A DNA stretch of 13,187 bases from JAKOQB01 sp036824465 (GCA_036824465.1 DAITAC010000107.1:1-13187); one strand, 5' to 3'. Shown: positions 1 to 6,911, counted from the stretch's first letter. The notes: generated by a model not told the origin, from the letters alone. Numbers and translations: made by a program.

Positions 1-120
1 CTAGCAGGCTGTCACTTCGTGGCGGGGGATCATCGGTCTCAAACTTTCGGTCAGCTTCTTGGCAGTGCGCGCGGAAGGTCAATTGCCTGATGTCGGCCCA
101 TATTGCGGGAGGAGAGGGCA

Positions 121-801
121 ATGGCGATGAAGATTGAGGGAGTGCGCGCCTGTGTATTTGACGCCTACGGCACGCTTTTCGACTTTGCCTCCGCCGCCGC
201 TGCCTGCGAGGACGCTCTGGGCGAAAAGGTGAAGCCTTTGACCGCGCTTTGGCGCGACAAGCAGTTGCAATACACATGGCTGCGCGCGCTGCAGCAGCGG
301 CACGCGGACTTCTGGCAAGTCACGGGCGACGCGCTTGACTACGCGCTGGATACGCTTGGCCTGGCAGCGCCCGGCCTGCGTGAAAGGCTGATGAACCTGT
401 ACCTGCGGCTCGACGCTTTCCCGGAGGTGCCGGCCGTCCTGCAGCAGCTCAAGGCGCGCGGATTCGTCACGGCGATCCTGTCCAACGGCACCCCCACCAT
501 GCTGGCGGAGGCCGTGCGGTCGTCCGGACTGGAACACCTTCTCGATGCGGTGCTATCAGTCGAGGACGTCGGCGTCTACAAGCCCCACCCGAGCGTTTAC
601 GGATTGACCGTGGATCGTCTGGGCGTGCCCGCCAGCGCCATTGCATATCAATCGTCGAATGCGTGGGATGCCTATGCGGCATCCGCGTTCGGGATGCGCG
701 TTGTCTGGTGCAATCGCTACGGACAGCGCGCCGAGCGACTTCCGGGCAATCCTGACGCGGTCGTTCGATCGCTCGCGGAGTTGCCGGCACTGCTCGGCTG
801 A
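121..801 (+). CDS. (S)-2-haloacid dehalogenase, type II (HAD superfamily)
   Basis: Predicted cytoplasmic hydrolase of 226 aa that would convert (S)-2-haloacids such as chloroacetate to the 2-hydroxyacid through an aspartyl-ester intermediate. Seen: HAD motif I FDAYGTL with nucleophile D14 and T18; LWRDKQLQYTWLR with substrate-carboxylate Arg R45; motif II SNGTP (S121, N122); motif III Lys K154 in VYKPHPSVY, with Y160; and SSNAWDA (S178, N180, D183), followed by FGMRVVWCNR. These match the family's Asp/Thr/Arg/Ser/Lys/Tyr/Ser/Asn/Asp active-site set, so dehalogenase is favoured over a generic HAD phosphatase. Length is normal for the family. The ATG at 121 is chosen because GGGAGGAG (107-114) lies 6 bases upstream; the in-frame TTG at 103 lacks such a site. 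The gene stands alone, with no permease or regulator in view. The physiological substrate is unknown. Confidence 0.9.
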   Translation: MAMKIEGVRACVFDAYGTLFDFASAAAACEDALGEKVKPLTALWRDKQLQYTWLRALQQRHADFWQVTGDALDYALDTLGLAAPGLRERLMNLYLRLDAFPEVPAVLQQLKARGFVTAILSNGTPTMLAEAVRSSGLEHLLDAVLSVEDVGVYKPHPSVYGLTVDRLGVPASAIAYQSSNAWDAYAASAFGMRVVWCNRYGQRAERLPGNPDAVVRSLAELPALLG

Positions 802-900
802 CATATCCGCTCGAATCGGACGCGAGTCGGCTCTTGCCTTGCGCTTGCTGCAATTGCTATGGGAGGAATCGGACGCCACGGCGATTCGCCGGCGGACGCG

Positions 901-920
901 CCCGCAGCAAGAGCAGCGGG
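901..920 (-). terminator. Possible hairpin downstream of tRNA-Lys
   Basis: An inverted repeat begins 4 bases beyond the tRNA 3' end: CCCGC-T-GC, loop TCTT, GC-T-GCGGG (7 pairs with one T-T mismatch). No T-tract follows, so it is at best a weak intrinsic terminator or a 3'-processing structure. A second small hairpin (CGGCG/CGCCG) lies at 879-891. The rest of 802-923 shows nothing recognisable. Confidence 0.3.
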
Positions 921-923
921 TGT

Positions 924-999
924 TGGTGGGTCGTGCAAGATTCGAACTTGCGACCAACGGATTAAAAGTCCGCTGCTCTACCGGCTGAGCTAACGACCC
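924..999 (-). tRNA. tRNA-Lys (anticodon TTT)
   Basis: Reads on the minus strand as a 76-nt cloverleaf. The acceptor stem is GGGTCGT (999-993) paired with ACGACCC (934-928), then discriminator A (927) and genomically encoded CCA (926-924). The D arm is GCTC/GAGC with a GG-containing loop. The anticodon stem is GCGGA/TCCGT with loop CTTTTAA, placing anticodon TTT at 966-964. The T-loop TTCGAAT follows the standard TTCRANN pattern. The tRNA decodes AAA and, by wobble, AAG lysine codons. Its own promoter lies directly upstream at 1049-1077. Confidence 0.97.
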
Positions 1000-1048
1000 G
1001 CTTGGAGAACCACCGCGTAAGAATCAGGCGGCAGCGAGAGAGCCGCGA

Positions 1049-1077
1049 ATTATCCGCACCGGCGCGATGCGCGTCAA
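1049..1077 (-). promoter_or_regulatory. Sigma70-type promoter of tRNA-Lys
   Basis: On the minus strand, -35 TTGACG (1077-1072), a 17-base spacer, and -10 GATAAT (1054-1049). Each hexamer matches consensus at 5 of 6 positions. Transcription should start near 1042, about 43 bases before the mature tRNA 5' end at 999. The bases after the -10 are GC-rich (TCGCGGC), the kind of discriminator seen at stringently controlled stable-RNA promoters. That regulatory point is inference. Confidence 0.75.
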
Positions 1078-1102
1078 ACCGCCTCGGGCGCCGACGTTGT
1101 GA

Positions 1103-2230
1103 TCATGCGCTGTGCTCCAGTCGCCGCGCCTGATATTTCACACCGGCGACAGCGCCGGCGATGATCGACAACCACGCGATGATCGAACCCAGCGCAAGCG
1201 TCGACATCCCGCTCAGGCCCTGGCCGACCGTGCAGCCGAGCGCGGTCACACCACCAAACCCCATCAGGATCGCGCCGATGATGTGATTGGCCGTGTCCTC
1301 GGTGTCGCGAAATCCTTCCCAGCGGAACGAGCGGCTCGCCAGCGCATAGGCAGTGGAACCGGCGATCATGCCAAGCACTGCGGCGATGCCGAGCGTGATT
1401 ACCTTGCTCTTGTCGCTGAAGAACATCAGCCAGTCGAACGTGTAGGCGATCGGCGCCACGAACGACAGCGATTCCATGCGCCCCGAGTTAGTCGCAAGGA
1501 AGGTCTCTTCCAGCGTTTCCGGATGCTCGGCAAGGTGCCCGATGTGGCCGGAGACGTACCAGACGCCAACGATGACGCCGCCGATCGCGACGCCAGCCAG
1601 CAGGTTGTCGAAGCGCAGGAATTCTCGGTTCGCGAAGACAGTCACCAGCAGCGCGCCGGCCACGATCGCGGCGACCAACCATTGCAGCAGTGGCTTCGCG
1701 ATTCCAGTCGCCGCGGCAAGCAGCGCGGGCAGGTCCTGTGTACTCGCAAACTGTCCGCCCACCGGGTCAAGTGCGCCGGCGCGCAATACCGCCAGCGCGC
1801 CGCGCAGCGTGATGAACGCGGTGACGCCGAGCACGACAAACACGATCATCGACTTCAGGCTGCCGCCACCCAAACGCACGAGTGTCCTGCTGCCGCAGCC
1901 GCCGGCCAGCACCATGCCGAAGCCAAACGTGAGTCCGCCCGCCACATAGCTCAACAGGTTGAAGCGCGGCGCCGTGTAAAGGGTCTTGGAAAGATCGATG
2001 ACGCCAGCCGTTGCCAGCGCCGTGGTGCCGAGGATCGCCACCGCAATAGCCAGCAGCCATTGCCGCATGCGTGTCCAATCGCCGAAGTTGACGATGTCGG
2101 CCACCGCGCCCATGGTGCAGAAATTGGTTCGCTGCGCGACGGCGCCGAAGACGAAGGCGAGCGCGAAGGTGGACCACAGCACGGTGGCCTTCAGGCCGGG
2201 CAGGGCAGCGACCGTGATTTCGGCGGGCAA
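1103..2230 (-). CDS. YeeE/YedE family sulfur-compound transporter
   Basis: Polytopic inner-membrane protein of 375 aa. It resembles the YeeE/YedE family, whose characterised member TsuA imports thiosulfate by relaying it along conserved cysteines. Seen: two related halves rich in Gly/Ala membrane segments, and three motif cysteines, C38 in RTNFCTMG, C112 in AGGCGSRTL and C333 in ALGCTVGQG. The cysteine-in-glycine-rich-turn arrangement is the family hallmark. The start is uncertain: no in-frame ATG exists upstream, so TTG at 2230 is used, with no convincing ribosome-binding site; GTG at codon 17 is an alternative. It follows the tol-pal operon on the same strand after 84 bases containing a hairpin, so co-transcription is doubtful. 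No TusA/YeeD-like partner gene is visible next to it. The substrate (thiosulfate or another sulfur or selenium species) cannot be settled from sequence. Confidence 0.85.
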   Translation of the reverse strand: MPAEITVAALPGLKATVLWSTFALAFVFGAVAQRTNFCTMGAVADIVNFGDWTRMRQWLLAIAVAILGTTALATAGVIDLSKTLYTAPRFNLLSYVAGGLTFGFGMVLAGGCGSRTLVRLGGGSLKSMIVFVVLGVTAFITLRGALAVLRAGALDPVGGQFASTQDLPALLAAATGIAKPLLQWLVAAIVAGALLVTVFANREFLRFDNLLAGVAIGGVIVGVWYVSGHIGHLAEHPETLEETFLATNSGRMESLSFVAPIAYTFDWLMFFSDKSKVITLGIAAVLGMIAGSTAYALASRSFRWEGFRDTEDTANHIIGAILMGFGGVTALGCTVGQGLSGMSTLALGSIIAWLSIIAGAVAGVKYQARRLEHSA

Positions 2231-2287
2231 TTGATGGCGATGAACTCGAGCGGTGGCGAAGATGCTACCGGCTTCGAATCGCGAAAG

Positions 2288-2305
2288 CCCGCGCTCTCGC
2301 GCGGG
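2288..2305 (-). terminator. Hairpin after cpoB, possible tol-pal terminator
   Basis: A perfect 7-bp GC stem, CCCGCGC/GCGCGGG with a 4-base loop, starts 9 bases past the cpoB stop on the minus strand. It is followed by CTTTCG rather than a long T-tract, so termination may be partial. The flanks carry matching TCGAAAG and GCGAAAG sequences. Position at the end of a seven-gene operon is the main support. Confidence 0.45.
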
Positions 2306-2314
2306 TCGAAAGGC

Positions 2315-3124
2315 TCAGCGCGACTTGGTTGCCGGCAGTCGCTCGCGCGCGGTCTTTGCCGCCTCGCTGTCCGGATACTCCTTCAGGATCCGCTGCAGCG
2401 TGGCCTGCGACTGCGGTTTCTGATTCAGTTCCAGCTGGCTTGATGCGATGTTGAGCAGCGCGTCCGGCGCGCGCGGCGAATCGCGATACCGCTCGAGCAC
2501 GACCTGTTGCGCGGCGATCGCGCTCTTGTAGTCCTTGAGCTGATAAAGCGAATTGCCGAGCCAATACTGCGCGGAAGGCACGTATGCCGACTGCGGATAG
2601 CGCGCAACGAATGACTGCAGATTGGACGCGGCGCCGCGAAAATCGCTGGCGCGAAACTGCGCCAGTGCCGCGTCGTACGCGAGCTGCTCATTGCGATCGA
2701 CGCTGGCGGGCTTGCCATCGACCGTGATCGCCACCGGCTCGAGCTTCTTCAGTCGCGCGTCGATGTCGCCATACAGGTCGCGGTTGCGCTGCTGCAGCGT
2801 GGCGACCTCCTTGGTCAGCCGTTCCACCTCGCCGCGCAGCGTGGCGATCTCGCGCCGCAGCGACTCGATCGTATTTGCAAACTCCAGCTGAGCACGATTG
2901 GCGGATTCGAGCTGCTCGAGTCGCTTGGCCAGTTCGGCATTCTTGTCCTGAATGCGTTTGTCCTGCTCGGCGACGCGGTCGCGCAGGTCAAGAATCGCCT
3001 TGCGGGCCTCGTCATCGCCGAATAATGCCGCGTGCACCGGCAGGCAGAGCGCGCTCCATGTCAATGCGGCGGCGGCCAGATGCAGGGCCGCGGCATGCGC
3101 CGTCTTCTTCGGATCACGAATCAC
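2315..3124 (-). CDS. cpoB: Cell division coordinator CpoB (YbgF), Tol-Pal associated
   Basis: Periplasmic protein of 269 aa. In characterised bacteria it couples the Tol-Pal machine to peptidoglycan synthesis by PBP1B at septation. Seen: signal peptide, basic RDPKK followed by an Ala/Leu-rich core, with likely cleavage after VHA (residue 32); a coiled-coil trimerisation region at about 38-130 with heptads of Leu, Ile and charged residues; then a TPR-type C-terminal domain at about 146-268 (YDAALAQFRASDFRGAASNL, YWLGNSLYQLKDYKSAI, ALLNIASSQLELNQ). Length is close to the E. coli protein (263 aa). The start is GTG at 3124, 10 bases after the pal stop, inside a 7-base tandem repeat. Last gene of the operon. 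Confidence 0.93.
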   Translation of the reverse strand: MIRDPKKTAHAAALHLAAAALTWSALCLPVHAALFGDDEARKAILDLRDRVAEQDKRIQDKNAELAKRLEQLESANRAQLEFANTIESLRREIATLRGEVERLTKEVATLQQRNRDLYGDIDARLKKLEPVAITVDGKPASVDRNEQLAYDAALAQFRASDFRGAASNLQSFVARYPQSAYVPSAQYWLGNSLYQLKDYKSAIAAQQVVLERYRDSPRAPDALLNIASSQLELNQKPQSQATLQRILKEYPDSEAAKTARERLPATKSR

Positions 3125-3138
3125 GTATCACCGATCAC
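3113..3138. repeat. Four-copy 7-bp tandem repeat at the pal/cpoB junction
   Basis: On the plus strand, ATCAC recurs at 3113, 3120, 3127 and 3134 with an exact 7-base period (ATCACNN). On the minus strand this is GTGATNN four times. The block contains the pal stop TGA (3137-3135) and the cpoB GTG start (3124). Because 7 is not a multiple of 3, the GTGs fall in different frames and only that at 3124 matches the cpoB frame. Confidence 0.8.
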
Positions 3139-3680
3139 TTGTAGTTCAGGTCGGCGCGACGGTTCTGCGCCCAGGACGCTTCGTCGTGGCCGGTCGCGCG
3201 CGGTTTCTCTTCACCAAAGCTGACCGTTTCCACCTGCGCGTCAGCGACACCGAGCAACTGCAGGCGGCTTTTCACCGCATCGGCGCGCTTCTGTCCAAGC
3301 GCGAGGTTGTACTCGCGGCTGCCGCGTTCGTCGGCATTGCCTTCGATCACGACCTTGCGGCTCTTTTCGGTGGTCAGGTACTTGGCGTGCGTCTCGACCA
3401 GCGACTGGAATTCGGGCTTGACCACGAAGCTGTCGAAATCAAAGAAGACGCTGCGCTTGGAGAGTGGACTGTTCGGGTCGTTCAGTGGATCAGCTCGCTG
3501 CTGCGCATCCACCCGTGCGACGGCGCGCGCGTCCGGCCCGGTCTGTGTCGACGCCGCAGGCTTGGCCCCACTGCTCTTGTCGGTCACTGGCGCGGGCTCG
3601 TCGAGCTTGGTCGTTGCGCATCCCGCGACCAGCAATGCGGCGGCAGCAAGGCTGATCAGGCGGATCAAGGTCGTGGCCAT
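3135..3680 (-). CDS. pal: Peptidoglycan-associated lipoprotein Pal
   Basis: Outer-membrane lipoprotein of 181 aa that binds peptidoglycan and TolB. Seen: lipoprotein signal peptide with lipobox LVAGC and lipidated C21; a flexible Pro/Ala/Thr-rich linker to about residue 75; and an OmpA-like peptidoglycan-binding domain at about 77-181, with VFFDFDS, EGNADERGS (D117, R119), ALGQKRADAVKSRL (R132) and the terminal QNRRADL. The motif has Asn at 115 where E. coli Pal has His (GHADERG). Residues after C21 are Ala and Thr, not Asp, consistent with Lol sorting to the outer membrane. ATG at 3680 has a good ribosome-binding site, AGGGAG, 8 bases upstream, overlapping the tolB stop codon. 12 bases separate it from tolB. 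Confidence 0.97.
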   Translation of the reverse strand: MATTLIRLISLAAAALLVAGCATTKLDEPAPVTDKSSGAKPAASTQTGPDARAVARVDAQQRADPLNDPNSPLSKRSVFFDFDSFVVKPEFQSLVETHAKYLTTEKSRKVVIEGNADERGSREYNLALGQKRADAVKSRLQLLGVADAQVETVSFGEEKPRATGHDEASWAQNRRADLNYK

Positions 3681-3692
3681 AATGTTTTCTCC

Positions 3693-4967
3693 CTATTTGA
3701 TGAAAGGACCCCAAGTGGGTTCGCGCACATCGCCGCTGGGGCCCGACAGACGCGTTCTGACTCGCGCGTCGGTCGAAGCGGTGGCGAGTATGCCGCGGCC
3801 GCTGACTTCGGTCGCGTACAACAGCATGCGCCCATTGGGCGCGAAACTCGGCGACTCATCCATGACCGTATCGGTCAACACAAGTTCCTGGTTGGTGGCC
3901 AGGTCGAGTGAGTGAACCTGGAACTTGCCTGCCCGCCGGCCCACATACGCGAGCAGGCGACCGTCGCTGCTTAGTCGCGGGCTGACGTTGTAGTCGCCGT
4001 TGAAGGTCACGCGCTGCACGCCTGAACCGTCGGTACCCATCCGATAGATCTGCGGCCCGCCCCCGCGATCGGACGTGAAGTAGATGAATTTGCCGTCGGG
4101 CGAGAACACCGGCTCGGTGTCGATTGCACTCGAATTCGTCAGGCGCCGCATTCCGGAACCGTCGAGGTTGATCGAGTAGATCTGCGAGATGCCGTCGCGC
4201 GTCAACACCACCGCGAGCGACTTGCCGTCCGGCGCCCACCCCGGCGCGCTGTTGCTGCCGCGAAAGTTGGCCACCGCGCGTCGCTCTCCGCTCGCGATCG
4301 TATGCGAATAGACGACCGGCTTGCCGGTCTCGAACGACACATAGGCGAGCCGCGTGCCGTCGGCCGACCACGCCGGGGACATGATCGGCTCGCGCGAACG
4401 CAGCGCCGGCTGCGCGTTGGCACCGTCGGAATCGGCGATGTGCAACTCAAAACTGGTCTTGCCCAGCTGCACGACATAGGCGATGCGGGTTGCGAACACC
4501 CCGCGCTCACCCGTGATCTTTTCGTAGATGCGGTCGGCGATCCGGTGCGCATTCAGGCGCAGCTCGGCCGCGGTCGAAACGAACGACAGGCCGTCCAGTT
4601 GTATCTGCTTGACTACGTCGTACAGGCGAAAGCGCAGATCGAAGCGGCCGTCGGCCAGCCGATACGCGGAGCCGACCACGATCGCATCGGCGCCTCGCCC
4701 GCGCCAGTCAGAGAAGTTCACGCCGGCGGTTTCGGACAGTGCGGTGGAGCCCGTGTCGATCAAGCGAAACAGGCCCGAGCGCTGCAGGTCGGCGCGCACG
4801 ATCGCGTCGATCGGCTGCGGCACGTCACCGTCGCGCTGGAAATTCGCGATCGCGATCGGGAACTGGTTGGAACCGACGCCGGTGATCTCGACCCGCAACT
4901 GCGCGGCGGCCACCGAGCACCAGGTGAGCGCGGCGATCATTGCCGCGCGATGGAGGAACTTCAGCAT
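3693..4967 (-). CDS. tolB: Tol-Pal system periplasmic protein TolB
   Basis: Periplasmic beta-propeller protein of 424 aa that binds Pal and the TolA C-terminal domain. Seen: signal peptide MLKFLHRAAMIAAL with cleavage after VAAA, before QLRVEI; N-terminal TolB_N alpha/beta domain to about residue 125; then WD40-like repeats with the SPDGxxLxY pattern (SPAWSADGTRLAYVS, APGWAPDGKSLAVV, EPVFSPDGKFIYFTS, SPRLSSDGRLLAYVG, SPSFAPNGRMLLYAT). Length matches E. coli TolB (430). The ATG at 4967 is preferred because it begins directly with the basic signal-peptide n-region; an in-frame ATG at 4991 would add MAFYNSTH. Neither has a clear Shine-Dalgarno site, but a perfect TATAAT lies 9 bases upstream of 4967, raising the possibility of a nearly leaderless transcript. 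The 53-base gap from tolA is the largest in the operon. Confidence 0.96.
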   Translation of the reverse strand: MLKFLHRAAMIAALTWCSVAAAQLRVEITGVGSNQFPIAIANFQRDGDVPQPIDAIVRADLQRSGLFRLIDTGSTALSETAGVNFSDWRGRGADAIVVGSAYRLADGRFDLRFRLYDVVKQIQLDGLSFVSTAAELRLNAHRIADRIYEKITGERGVFATRIAYVVQLGKTSFELHIADSDGANAQPALRSREPIMSPAWSADGTRLAYVSFETGKPVVYSHTIASGERRAVANFRGSNSAPGWAPDGKSLAVVLTRDGISQIYSINLDGSGMRRLTNSSAIDTEPVFSPDGKFIYFTSDRGGGPQIYRMGTDGSGVQRVTFNGDYNVSPRLSSDGRLLAYVGRRAGKFQVHSLDLATNQELVLTDTVMDESPSFAPNGRMLLYATEVSGRGILATASTDARVRTRLSGPSGDVREPTWGPFIK

Positions 4968-4976
4968 GTGAGTTGA

Positions 4977-4982
4977 ATTATA
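4977..4982 (-). promoter_or_regulatory. Perfect TATAAT -10-like box before tolB
   Basis: On the minus strand, TATAAT sits 9 bases before the ATG at 4967, in an AT-rich patch (GGCTTTTTATAATTC) unusual for this GC-rich region. The -35 position at 17-base spacing reads GCGGTT (5005-5000), a poor match to TTGACA. If used, transcription would begin 1-3 bases before the tolB ATG. Moderately weak as a promoter call. Confidence 0.35.
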
Positions 4983-5020
4983 AAAAGCCATGTGAACGAA
5001 ACCGCCGTGCAGCCCTCACG

Positions 5021-5806
5021 TCATTGCGCGTCAACCGGACGAAAACGGATGATCACCGTGCGCTCCATGGTGCCGTCGCGCTTGCGCGGAAAGGGGTCGG
5101 TGCGCCGGATCGCGCGTTCCACCGCCGCGTCATAGCCCGGCAGACCGCTCGGCTTCAGCAGCCTGACCGCGAGAATCTCTCCGGTGGGCAGCAGATCGAC
5201 CTGAAAGTCTGCGTAGATCTGCGGCGAGGTACCGTCGGGAACGGCAAACGTGATTCTCGGCCTGATCAGCGCGATCAACTGCGCCGCGTAACTCGGATCA
5301 CCGCGCCCGGCACCGACTGTATTTGCATTCGCACTGGGCGCCCCACCCGCCTGGGCCAGCATACGCTGCTGCTCGGCCTTGCGAACGGCATCGCGTTCGG
5401 CGGCGGCGCGCTTTTCTTCCTCCACCTTGCGCTTCAGCTCTTCGGTCTTGCGTTTCTCCACTTCAGCTCGGCGCCTGGCTTCTTCGAGCTTGCGCTGGTC
5501 GGCGGCGCGCTTTTCCTCTTCCTTCTTCTTCAGCGCCTCCTGCTTGACCACGATGTCGGCATCACGCTGCTCAGGCTCCGGCGCGCGCTCGACGATCGGC
5601 GGCGGTGGCGGGGCGACCTCGACGGGCGGGGGCAGTGCACCCCACAATTCGGCCACGACGTCACCCTGCGGCTGCGTGCGCCACTGCACGTTGATCCACA
5701 GCGCGGCGAACAGCAAAGCGTGCATCACGACCGCGAGCACGAACGAACCGGGCGTGTTTTCCGTCGGCCGGGGCGCGCGTGGCGCCGTGAGCACGGCCGC
5801 GGTCAT
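5021..5806 (-). CDS. tolA: Energy-transducing protein TolA
   Basis: Inner-membrane protein of 261 aa linking the TolQR motor to TolB and Pal across the periplasm. Seen: short basic N-terminus; one membrane helix at about 21-40 (SFVLAVVMHALLFAALW); a Pro-rich stretch at about 59-78; a long charged coiled coil at about 80-152 with repeated KEEEKRAA, KLEEARRRAEVEK and KRKVEEEKRAA; then a TonB/TolA C-terminal domain at about 170-258 (YAAQLIALIRPRI, YADFQVDLLPTGEI, GYDAAVERAIRRTDPFP). It is far shorter than E. coli TolA (421 aa), mainly in the helical domain. In the membrane helix H29 is kept, but the Ser of the E. coli S-x3-H motif is Ala (A25). The ATG overlaps the tolR stop (ATGA). Confidence 0.95.
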   Translation of the reverse strand: MTAAVLTAPRAPRPTENTPGSFVLAVVMHALLFAALWINVQWRTQPQGDVVAELWGALPPPVEVAPPPPPIVERAPEPEQRDADIVVKQEALKKKEEEKRAADQRKLEEARRRAEVEKRKTEELKRKVEEEKRAAAERDAVRKAEQQRMLAQAGGAPSANANTVGAGRGDPSYAAQLIALIRPRITFAVPDGTSPQIYADFQVDLLPTGEILAVRLLKPSGLPGYDAAVERAIRRTDPFPRKRDGTMERTVIIRFRPVDAQ

Positions 5807-6237
5807 CTCGGTTCTGGCTGCACCGACAGCCCGACCCGCGCGATGTTTTCTTTCTGCAGCGCGCTCATCACCTTCATCACCTGTTCGTAGCGCACGTCCT
5901 TGTCAGCAGCTATAACGACCGGCGTTGGTGAATCGGGTTTGGTCTTCTGGCGCTGCTTGATGATGGCCACCGCGCCGGGCAGATCGTTGGCAAGTTCCTT
6001 GCCGGTGTCGCGCAACAGCAGCTTGCCGTCGACCTTGATCACGATCTCCAACGGGCGGTCCGGCGTTTTCGACGACTTGCCCACGCGCGGCAGATTCACC
6101 AGGCTCGGATTCACGAACGGCGCCGCCACCATCAGGATCACGACCAGCACCAGCATCACGTCGATATAGGGCACGACGTTGATGTCGGCCAGCAGTCTTC
6201 GCCGGCCACCTTCCTTGCGTCGAAGCAGAAGCGCCAT
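5803..6237 (-). CDS. tolR: Tol-Pal motor subunit TolR (ExbD family)
   Basis: Inner-membrane protein of 144 aa; with TolQ it forms the proton channel that powers TolA. Seen: basic N-terminus (LLRRKEGGRRR), then the family motif INVVPYIDVMLVLVVILMV, a single membrane helix carrying the proton-binding Asp D26. The periplasmic domain at about 60-144 ends with AADKDVRYEQVMKVMSALQK, the ExbD/TolR peptidoglycan-binding fold. Length is near E. coli TolR (142 aa). The ATG at 6237 is chosen because homologous sequence begins there; the frame stays open upstream to 6810, but that part lies antisense-free inside tolQ and makes no recognisable protein. It starts 5 bases after the tolQ stop and overlaps tolA by 4 bases. 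Confidence 0.96.
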   Translation of the reverse strand: MALLLRRKEGGRRRLLADINVVPYIDVMLVLVVILMVAAPFVNPSLVNLPRVGKSSKTPDRPLEIVIKVDGKLLLRDTGKELANDLPGAVAIIKQRQKTKPDSPTPVVIAADKDVRYEQVMKVMSALQKENIARVGLSVQPEPR

Positions 6238-6242
6238 TGTGC

Positions 6243-6911
6243 TTAACGCTGCCGCTGCAGGATGTTCGAGAACTCCTCGATGAAGCTCTCGAAACGATTG
6301 GCGAGACGATCGATGTCGTGCGCGAAGCGGTTGTACGCGACCACCGCCGGAATCGCGGCGAACAGGCCAATGGCGGTGGCGACCAGCGCCTCGGCGATGC
6401 CGGGGGCAACGGTTGCGAGCGTGGCCTGCTCCAGGCTCGCCAGCCCGGTGAACGCATGCATGATTCCCCACACGGTGCCGAACAGGCCGATGTACGGACT
6501 GACCGAGCCCACCGAGGCAAGAAACTGCAGCCGGCCTTCGAGCGCGTCCATTTCGCGCTGGTAGCTGGCGCGCATCGCGCGCCGCGCACCGTCCAGTGTG
6601 GCCTGCGCATCGTCGCGGCCGCGCAGCTTGACGAACTCGCTCATGCCGGCCTCGAAGATGCGTTCGAGCGCGCACGTACGGTGACGCCGATTGCCCGCCT
6701 TCTGATACAGCGCGGACAAATCCGCGCCGCTCCAGAACTCGCGCTCGAAGGCATCGGTCTCCTTGCGCGCGCGCCGGATCGAAAACCCCTTGCCGAAGAT
6801 CACGGTCCATGACGCCAGCGACACGACCAGCAGCAGCGCCATCACCAGCTGCACGACCAGCGTGGCCTTGGTCATCAGCGACAGCATCGACAGATCGGCG
6901 GAAGCATTCAT
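6243..6911 (-). CDS. tolQ: Tol-Pal motor subunit TolQ (ExbB/MotA family)
   Basis: Inner-membrane motor protein of 222 aa. Seen: membrane helix 1 at about 15-40 (LVVQLVMALLLVVSLASWTV); a long cytoplasmic charged loop at about 41-125; helices 2 and 3 at about 130-195, with the conserved FLASVGSVSPYIGLFGTVWG and GIAEALVATAIGLFAAIPAV, the family core that surrounds the TolR helix. Length is close to E. coli TolQ (230 aa). The ATG overlaps the ybgC stop in ATGA, suggesting coupled translation; no strong ribosome-binding site is seen. Confidence 0.97.
   Translation of the reverse strand: MNASADLSMLSLMTKATLVVQLVMALLLVVSLASWTVIFGKGFSIRRARKETDAFEREFWSGADLSALYQKAGNRRHRTCALERIFEAGMSEFVKLRGRDDAQATLDGARRAMRASYQREMDALEGRLQFLASVGSVSPYIGLFGTVWGIMHAFTGLASLEQATLATVAPGIAEALVATAIGLFAAIPAVVAYNRFAHDIDRLANRFESFIEEFSNILQRQR

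Noticed and set aside
1..120. Possible tail of an upstream gene, or a promoter, in the first 120 bases
   Set aside because: No frame gives a recognisable protein end and no convincing -35/-10 pair was found; only the ribosome-binding site at 107-114 is supported.
2231..2314. Continuation of the tol-pal operon into the YeeE/YedE gene
   Set aside because: A 7-bp GC hairpin directly follows cpoB and the YeeE gene has no good ribosome-binding site, so co-transcription cannot be claimed.
1112..2443. A 443-codon open frame on the plus strand opposite the YeeE/YedE gene
   Set aside because: Low-complexity, Arg/His/Gln-rich translation typical of the antisense of a GC-rich gene; no recognisable domain, and the opposite strand encodes a clear membrane protein.
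6238..6810. Upstream open extension of the tolR frame inside tolQ
   Set aside because: The frame lacks stops by chance because of GC bias; its translation is Arg/Ala-rich without family similarity, and TolR homology starts exactly at the ATG at 6237.
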